Below are positions 57,098-64,000 of a DNA stretch of 64,000 nucleotides, piece after piece. The stretch lies in the NCBI GenBank assembly GCA_035235625.1, contig CP141149.1, positions 14,697,893 to 14,761,892 on the forward strand. The letters run 5' to 3'. This stretch comes from Saururus chinensis. Taxonomy: Eukaryota > Streptophyta > Magnoliopsida > Piperales > Saururaceae. The notes beneath the pieces were generated by a model. The model saw only the letters and a list, made by a program, of their open reading frames with translations. It did not search any database and was not told the DNA's origin. The position numbers and the translations under genes were made by a program. How positions within the stretch are numbered: position 1 is the stretch's first letter; each line of letters starts with the position of its first letter.

Positions 57098-59161
57098 TAT
57101 AATGACCCATTTTTTTATCATGCCTAACTTAAGGGGCTAGGGTTAATTATATAATTTTCAATAAAATTTTATGGGGTTTAAAGGGATAGAATCTTTGTAT
57201 AAAGGTAGAGTTCAAAGTAACGAGCATAACGAATAAAAAAGCATGTGAAACGGACGTTGGGAACGAAAGTTACAACCTCAGGAAGCATGCCACATATGCA
57301 AGACTCACTTAAAAATTATAGGATAATGTACTCATGTTAGTCTTAGTTTATAAAGGGCCCGTCGATACTAGTCTATCGATACCAAGAATGCACGATTCCA
57401 ACTTTGGGGTAGGAAGTTATCGCATTTTGAATTTCGGATAGTTTTTGAGTGAAATAATGAAAAAAGAGAGAAAATGACAAAATTACTTACTTGAGCCGCG
57501 CTGTGGGGCGTGGGGCCTGCACGACACATGGCGGGCCTGCATATGTGGGCATCTACATGGCAGCACCACGCGCTATGCACTTAGCATGCAAGAGCGTGCG
57601 TAATGCGGCACCACCTCTCTGGCGTGTGCCATGTGGCACACGTGTGTGTGCATCTTTTTCCATTGGCTTAGGTCTTCAATATAAATTCAAAATTCCGTGT
57701 AATCTTTTGGGAGAGTTTTTTGGATCGTTTTAAGTCCGTTTTTATCTGTTTAAGAGGCATTCTTTACTAATTTAAGGGTGTTCTATGCAACGAAAGCATC
57801 CATTCCTAGAGTTGACGACCGCATAAGGGGGGAACATCTTAGGAAAAGAGGAGGTTCTACCCGCCACCCTCAAGCCCCGAAGAGAGAGAATGGCCCAGAG
57901 CAAGAGGAGGCTCCATCCTTCATCATTTGGCCACAATGACGAAAGTAGCATAGAGTAGGAGAGGCTCTATCCTTCATTGAAGTGCCTCGCAGTGAGAGAA
58001 ACATCCTCTGGAAAGGGATGTTCTGTCTGCGGCTTACATATGCATAAAGAGGAAAGATTCTCCAAGTAAGTGGAAGGTATGTCCATCGCCTACAAATGCA
58101 TAGAGAGAGAAGTGTCTCCAGGTAGGGGAGGTTCCATCCACCATCTACGGGTGTGGGAAGTGTAAAGTTACCTAGGTTAATGGGAGGTTATGTCTGTCGC
58201 CTTTGGGCCGCAAAGGGAGAAACGTCCCGGGTTAGAGAGGTGATTTTGCCGCCTTTGGACGCAATAAGAAAAATATTCTAGAGCTAGAGGAGGTTCTACC
58301 CTCCTCTCCAAACCTGAAGGGGGGGACGCCTTAAAGAAATGAGCAATTCCAAATGCTACTACTTCTGGAACTATATGGGAGTAAGCGTTTCTAACCTTTT
58401 GATTTAATATGATTTATATGCATGTGCATATTAAATAGTAATATTAACATACTAATTAAGATATATGATTTGCTATGATCTAATGGATTCTGATATGTTC
58501 GGATTTAATCTACTTTGATATGCTATATTTTTATCCAATCTGCTCAGAAATGCTCTGCTTTGATCAAGTATGCTCCGATCTAATATGATCAAGTATGCTC
58601 CGATCTAATATGATCTATTATGGTCAAGTGAAATCTAATACAATCTAATATTATATGATCCAATTTGCTCTGTTATTTGTTCTGCTCCACTCTGTGATAG
58701 AGTGGGATGTGTGACTCTGCTAGTGTTCTGCTTACCTTTGTGAGATATATGATTCCACTGATTTGTTAGCTTCCAATTGACTTTGATGATTTTTGTATGA
58801 CTCCAATTAAATATTCAAATATATGTAGTTTGATGTATGTGTTTTTGTATTGTCTGATGCATATAATAGTCGTTAGGCAGAACTATATTCGGATTAGATC
58901 ATATTGGAATAACATTATAGATGTTATTTAATATGTACATAAGCAAACAATAATAAGGCAACATTGGCCCAATCTAAATTAGTTATAAAATTAAGTTGTG
59001 GCCTACGCGCAATGGAACACTAAAGCTCTATAGTGAGTAGAGGAACTTACAACTCTTGCACACATAGTCTGTCTCTCCTGATTGGTCTCGTTATGGTTTT
59101 TATGAAAATTAATTAACTTGGATTTTTATTTTGGAACCCTCTGATCCGGGTCAGTTTTACA
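57098..59161 (+). mobile_element. LTR of the non-autonomous retrotransposon family, third copy
   Basis: Reverse complement of the LTRs at 7145-13464 and 15869-17636 over its full length. It starts with a decayed form of TGTGATGACAC (TATAATGACCC) and carries AGTTGGAATCGTG-type and GAGGTTGTAACTTTCGTTCC-type blocks, the 57-bp array (57800-58330) and the ATC-rich short repeats (58480-58690). It ends GTTTTACA. No primer-binding site follows at 59162 and no clear polypurine tract precedes, so it is a solo or orphan LTR. Confidence 0.7.
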
Positions 59162-61930
59162 CCCTCATTCCTATGGTTTAAGGCAACATAATATATGTGC
59201 ATGCAATATAGTACATCAAATTGCTAGGGTAGTATATATGTAACTCGTATGAAGCGCAAGAGATATTTACATTCCTGGGTTTGAATTCTCAGCACTAGCC
59301 CTGCAAATGAGTACAATGGGCCTTAGTTTATTACTAATGGACTTTTGGAGCCCAAGTTGTTTATGTTTACCTACCCTGATGCATGCTTTTAATGTTGATG
59401 TGTTAGTAATATAATGGTAACTTGAAATTCATGAAGATTAATCAAGAAAGATTAGTTAGCTTTCGATTGGGTGGAGAATACCTAATCAAGATAAAGACTA
59501 AAATACCTTCAATGGTGTTTGAGACCAGCTCATGGAGTGAATAGGGCACTGACATAAAAACTTACCTTAGTTACTTAACTGAGGATAGTTATGGGAGTTT
59601 ACTATAGTCTCATGGAAACTAATAGGTTTTAGGATGATTTCTGAGTACAACTCATTGGACAAGTTATTTATTGGGCTTATTCATAATGTGCAAAGGACAC
59701 AATCAGTTGGACAAATACTTAGATAGGTAAAATAAATTGAGCCTAAGTTTTAATTATTTTGGGAGTTATGGACCTTAGGCTTCCATAGGTTATCTTATTT
59801 ATTGTCATTGAGGGCATTTCTACTAGAGTCGTGGAGTGTGGAGATTGTGATATTTGTACACATTTCTTCACAACCATGATAGTTTGGGTGTTGGCCAAGA
59901 AAGGTCTTTATTGTGAGTTTTTTGCAGGTCTTTATATGACCATATAGTGCTTACGAAGAGCAGAGTTGCATGAGCATCATAGAAGGTTTGTGTTCCTCAC
60001 TAATCTATGTCCATAAGCACAATTGGAATCCACGTCCCCATATTCCTGATAGGCTCACAAGGTCTCAGGGATTTGGGTCAAGCTGTTGTTTAAGTAGTCT
60101 TACTACAATGTTGGATTTGGGATTTGGGGATTTCCTCAAGAGTCAAGTTATCTTTAGGTTGGTGTTGTTCCTATTTCCTTACACTGTCATTTATTATATT
60201 GACTTTCATCAAGAGTTTATTATGTTAAACCTAGAGTTGGGTCAAAACAATAAAGGGTGGTTAGTAGCATGTGTCATCTTATTTGACACATGATGCATCT
60301 GTATGTCGAAGTGATTAGATGGGGTTATTAAATACTGAACAAGGGATTTGAGATAATTAATGGCATTTCTTAATATTGATTGTTAATTAGAACGAACAAT
60401 TAAAAGACTTGAATAAAACATAGACTGATTGAAAATACTTAAATATTACATATATGTTGGTATGCTTCATGAGATGATGGTAGTTGCTAGGCAAAACTAT
60501 GTCAGAATTAATCTTATTGGAATAACATTGGAGATATTATCCAATGAGTATATAAGCAAATAACATCTGGCGGTGTTGGCCTGGTTAAAAAATATTAATT
60601 AATTATTTTATTCTTTTGGAAACTCTTCTCTTATGTTTAAAGCAACTATGCACTATGTAAATCAAAGATTATAGAATTACCAATTACAAAGACAAAAGAG
60701 TCATGTTTCTTCAAACATGTTGGTTTTTCTTCTTCAACTATGCACCATGTAAACCACTTGGTTGTTAACTGGCCATAGCTTGATCTTCTTCTCCTTTGTA
60801 CTCTTTTGATCAACATATATCTTTCATCTCTCCCTTGGAATAAATCTTCCATTTACTTGATCTTCTTAGCAACAAGCTTCAGAAAACATCATGTACTTTG
60901 TGCTCTAATCTCTCCTCTAATCATACTTTTTTATTTATAGTAGAGATTTTCTCAATCTAGAAGACAACTCTATCAAAACTCCATCGAAGAGACTCCACAC
61001 AAGCTCACTAGGCATTCTAGGTCTTCTCTCTTCCTCCATCATGTTCTAATCTTTTTATAGATTCTCAAATTCTAAAAAGAAAAGGTTTCCAATTTAGAAT
61101 CATAACCAAACCAAAAAATCTTAATTATTGGCAATTAGCCACTCCAACAATCGATCATTTCCACAAGGCGATCAAATGCTCATTGTATTCTTCTTCATGA
61201 CTCTTTAACCGATCGATCGCTAACTCTTGCCTTTGTTTTGCACATAACGATTTTAGGTGCCGATCAATCACTTTACATAATTGATCAATTGTTTTGTCAA
61301 TTTTTTATTTTTCACTTTTTAAATCTTTAAGTTTCACCATTCTTTCACCTAAGGTCTCTTTTATCCTAAAGTGTGTGAATATGATGTGTGTACGTGCTTT
61401 TACGTAAAAAAACACGAATTTGAGTATTCTTTACCTTCCACCTTCATAAATCCATCTTCAAACTATAAATTGACTCAAAATACATATTTCATGGCATTGT
61501 TTTGATCACAACAATAAGCCAATATACAACATAAGGACACTTATGTTCTTACATGTTTGTGCTTGTAGATATTGAGTCATTTTCTGCATCATCAAGTCAA
61601 AGAAATTTTCCATAGGGTCCATTGATGCTACTAATTTGAAAATATATGTTTCAATAGGAGTTGAGCCATCAAACTATTGTACATCTTTACTAATGTCAAA
61701 AGTCATCTTTGGGTGCTATAGATTGTAACAACCTTGAATTTACAAGGAACTTTTTCTTTTTCTTAAAACAAGAGGTGTGTTTTAAACACCCCGCTATAAC
61801 ATTCACATAACCAAACCACATGAAATCATTCAGATCATGAGAAAATATCATATGAGATATCATGTAAATATTATAATAGTTATCAATGTTAACTAATTAA
61901 TTTACCCCTCTATAGATAATATATCCCTAG
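59162..61930. other. Intergenic DNA with repeat fragments
   Basis: No gene. 60475-60600 is another piece of the same LTR family, plus strand (GGCAAAACTATGTCAGAATT, TTATTGGAATAACATTGGAG and GTTGGCCTGG match 58870-58990). 61140-61320 is a GATC-rich cluster. 61727-61930 probably belongs to the internal part of the element whose primer-binding site is at 61931. Confidence 0.5.
60475..60600 (+). mobile_element. Fragment of the non-autonomous retrotransposon LTR
   Basis: Shares GGCAAAACTATGTC/GGCAGAACTATATTC, ATTGGAATAACATT and a GTTGGCC block with 58870-58990 in the same orientation. Confidence 0.55.
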
Positions 61931-61942
61931 GCTCCGATACCA
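61931..61942 (-). other. Primer-binding site of LTR family C
   Basis: The minus strand reads TGGTATCGGAGC, one mismatch from TGGTATCAGAGC (tRNA-iMet type), two bases after an LTR end GCCACA. Confidence 0.65.
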
Positions 61943-61944
61943 AC

Positions 61945-62395
61945 TGTGGCATCTGTCACATATAAAATCATTCTAACATTCGAAATAAATACTTAAACTA
62001 TAATAGCCTATAAAATTCATATTCATAAAATTAACACATCCAAAAAAAGATAGTAAGTGCCAAGGATTATTATGCACAGAGCAAGTAATTTATACAGAGA
62101 TTTATCTTGAGGCATCTCATGCCTTTAAACATCAGTCAACATAAGTAATTGTAAGACTTTAACTGCAACATAATAAATATAAGTCATTCAGAAATTATTC
62201 CTTCTTTCACCTCCACCTTTGCTGCAATACCTGCAGAATCTGTGGGTGGGTGAGTATATATATACTCAATATGTTATATTAAATTCTATAAATATACTAT
62301 AGAAGAGTCTTTATAAAATACTCATACACTTAGCATATAGTTATTCAAAAAATAAATCAACAAACGAAGCCCGTGGGCAACTCGTAAGCTTGCAA
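61945..62395 (-). mobile_element. LTR family C, partial
   Basis: On plus-strand coordinates the LTR begins TGTGGCATCTGTCACAT next to the primer-binding site and runs right. It contains GGGTGAGTATATATATACTC, the poly(A)-signal-like region common to plant gypsy LTRs. The outer end is not visible; a hAT element starts near 62396 and may interrupt it. Confidence 0.5.
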
Positions 62396-62442
62396 TAGTG
62401 GGCTCAGCCGTGGCCTATAAAGAGAAGTAGGCTGGCCCAACA

Positions 62443-62465
62443 CCCAATGGCTAAGAGCCATTGGG
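62443..62465. repeat. Hairpin in the hAT subterminal region
   Basis: CCCAATGGCT, loop AAG, AGCCATTGGG: a perfect 10-bp stem, followed by two imperfect versions to 62540. Confidence 0.85.
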
Positions 62466-63059
62466 TCTTTGCCCCAACGGCTCTTAGCAATTGGGATAGA
62501 GCAAATGACCCAATGGCTCTTAGAGTCGTTGGGGCATTTGCCTCAACATGTTTGTCTTCAATTGGGGGCAATGTCCTTGCCCCCAATGTCTTTCTTTTTC
62601 AAGTTTTTTGAAAATTAAAATAAACTTATGTTTATTAAATTGTCACCTTCCTCACATAAAGTCAATTCTAACCCCAATAACAATTAAATAATAGTCATAT
62701 TCAAGGGTAAAAGAGGTAATTATCACATTTAAAAATCTATAAATAGGGAAAAGTGTTCAACCTCCTCTTCACCCTTCCCTCTACTATCTAAGTCTCTCTT
62801 TCTCCTCTCCTCCCATATTCAACGAGTCTCAATCTCTTAATTACTTTTATTATTATTTTTAATTAAAATTATGCTCTCACACTCTTAATCATCAAGATTC
62901 AAGTTTTCAATTCTCAAGTTTTCTCCTCCTCCATCAAGTTGGCAATTGGCAACTCAAGTCTAAAATCTTGAGTATCAAGGTATGTAAATTTGATTTAATA
63001 ATTTACTTTTTAGCTTAATTTTATTTATCTTACTAATTTTTTTAAAGAATATGACATCT

Positions 63060-64000
63060 TAATCAACTGCAATGCCTCCACCTCCTTGGTGGCCCCCCTA
63101 AGTTCAACCATCAATTTTCCCGAATGAGGAATTCCCAACGTGCACGAATCCGACTATGAAGGAATTTCACAAATGTCTTTGACAGTCGGGGAGAAAAAGA
63201 AGCAAGAACCTTCTATGGTGTGGAGCCATATGAAGAAAATTAGGGTGGAAGACCCTAACAACACCAGCAATTTCATCATCAAAGCCTAATGTAAATATTG
63301 TAAAATTATTCTAAGCATGGGAACAAGGGGAGGAGGGGGTACAATATCTTCTTCACCAATGCTAGATCATGTTCCACTAAACATGGACCAATGAGCCTTA
63401 AACAAACACAGTTAAGTTCCATGACCACCTCTTCTACCTCTTTTAGCATTTTTTATTTTAATCAAGATACAAATTGGAAGGAACTTGAGAAGTATGTTGG
63501 GCATTCCAAGCAACCCTTCTCTTTCGTTGATGACTCTAAGTTTGAGATGTATGTGAAGACTTCTCTCAACCTGGCCTTCAACAAAATCTCATGCATCACA
63601 TTTTGGAGAGACATTATCAAGCTACACAAGGAGTACAAGGTAGAGCTTATTAAAACCCTACAAACATTTCCAAGATTGCTCTAACTTTTGATATTTTGAC
63701 TAGTATTCAAGAGATTGGCTATGCATGTGTTACCGCTCATTTTATAGATGAATCATGGAAATTAAATAAGAAAATGATATATTTTAACATTTTAGAATAT
63801 CCTCATGGTGCTTCAATTATTGAAAGATCATGGATATATGTTTTAGATGAATACTCAACTAAAGAAAATTATGTCTATTACTTTAGATAATACCTTTAAT
63901 AATAATTTAGCAGTAGAACTTATATAATCCCATTGTAATCACATTGGTCCAATATAATCAAATATATTTTATGTTAGATGTGCATGTTACATAATTAATT
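63060..64000 (+). pseudogene. hAT transposase remnant, N-terminal part
   Basis: Cut-and-paste transposase of the second hAT. 63210-63330 shows a BED-finger-like VWSHMKKIRV and CKYCK in one frame. 63391-63684 reads KQPFSFVDDSKFEMYVKTSL, ISCITFWRDIIKLH and LIKTLQTFP. 63696-63890 reads GYACVTAHFIDESWKLNKKM and NILEYPHGA, all in the order of plant RICESLEEPER-type transposases. Frame changes and stops (about 63683 and 63888) separate the pieces. Continues past the window. Confidence 0.75.

Larger units (their letters stand above)
62396..64000 (+). mobile_element. Second hAT element, cut by the window end
   Basis: The probable left end TAGTGGGCTC at 62396 fits the TA(G)NG hAT terminus rule. Subterminal repeats CCCAATGGCT / AGCCATTGGG and CCAACGGCTCTTAG follow (62440-62540). 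A TATAAATA box at about 62741 and a C/T-rich leader with a possible donor (AAGGTATGT near 62979) precede the transposase remnant. The right end lies outside the window, so the boundary and target duplication cannot be checked. Confidence 0.6.

Overview
This is a nuclear genome window from a flowering plant. Genes are sparse, introns AT-rich with canonical GT..AG borders, and most of the DNA is nested, decayed transposable elements. The lineage markers are a plant-type PP2A scaffold subunit, a plant CAF1-like deadenylase, a plant nuclear tRNA-His, and plant hAT, CACTA, Stowaway, Harbinger, copia and chromovirus elements. No bacterial, CRISPR or episomal feature is seen. The sequence does not fix the species.

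Layout. 1-3.5 kb: AT-rich, unassigned. 3.5-6.5 kb: long LTR (family B, minus strand). 7.1-17.6 kb: one minus-strand non-autonomous LTR retrotransposon. Its 3' LTR is at 7145-13464, its non-coding internal region at 13465-15854, its tRNA-iMet-type primer-binding site at 15855-15866, and its truncated 5' LTR at 15869-17636. A 4.15-kb hAT element with a broken transposase sits inside the 3' LTR, with 8-bp target duplications. The 5' LTR provides the matching empty site. 17.6-19.6 kb: 5'-truncated copia pol and LTR. 21.9-26.0 kb: decayed minus-strand chromovirus (Ty3/gypsy). 26.1-26.9 kb: GC-richer DNA of possible mitochondrial origin.

27.0-35.6 kb holds the one certain multi-exon gene, the PP2A A (scaffold) subunit. 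It has 12 coding exons giving 587 aa, a probable non-coding first exon and a roughly 3.2-kb 5'-UTR intron that has taken up retroelement remnants. 39.7-40.7 kb: intronless, GC-rich CAF1-type deadenylase with an unusual C-terminal tail, lying between two CACTA-like termini of the same orientation. 44.6-45.9 kb: IWS1-like transcription elongation factor pseudogene that keeps its introns. 47.2-48.4 kb: degraded gypsy integrase. 49.0-50.1 kb: a Stowaway-type MITE, then a TTA-flanked Harbinger-like element filled with a roughly 0.5-kb GGN trinucleotide array. 51.7-52.1 kb: broken gene for a small secreted Tyr/Ala/Pro-rich protein. 52996-53067: intact tRNA-His(GTG). 57.1-59.2 kb: another LTR of the 7-17 kb family on the other strand. 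61.9-64.0 kb: a third LTR family with a primer-binding site, and a second hAT element cut by the window edge.

The genes do not form a pathway. PP2A-A (phosphatase scaffold), CAF1 (mRNA deadenylation) and IWS1 (elongation) are unrelated neighbours separated by transposon debris. I found no convincing undescribed system. The most unusual items are the Harbinger-like element carrying the GGN array, the repeat-filled non-autonomous retrotransposon with its natural empty site, and the CAF1 tail.
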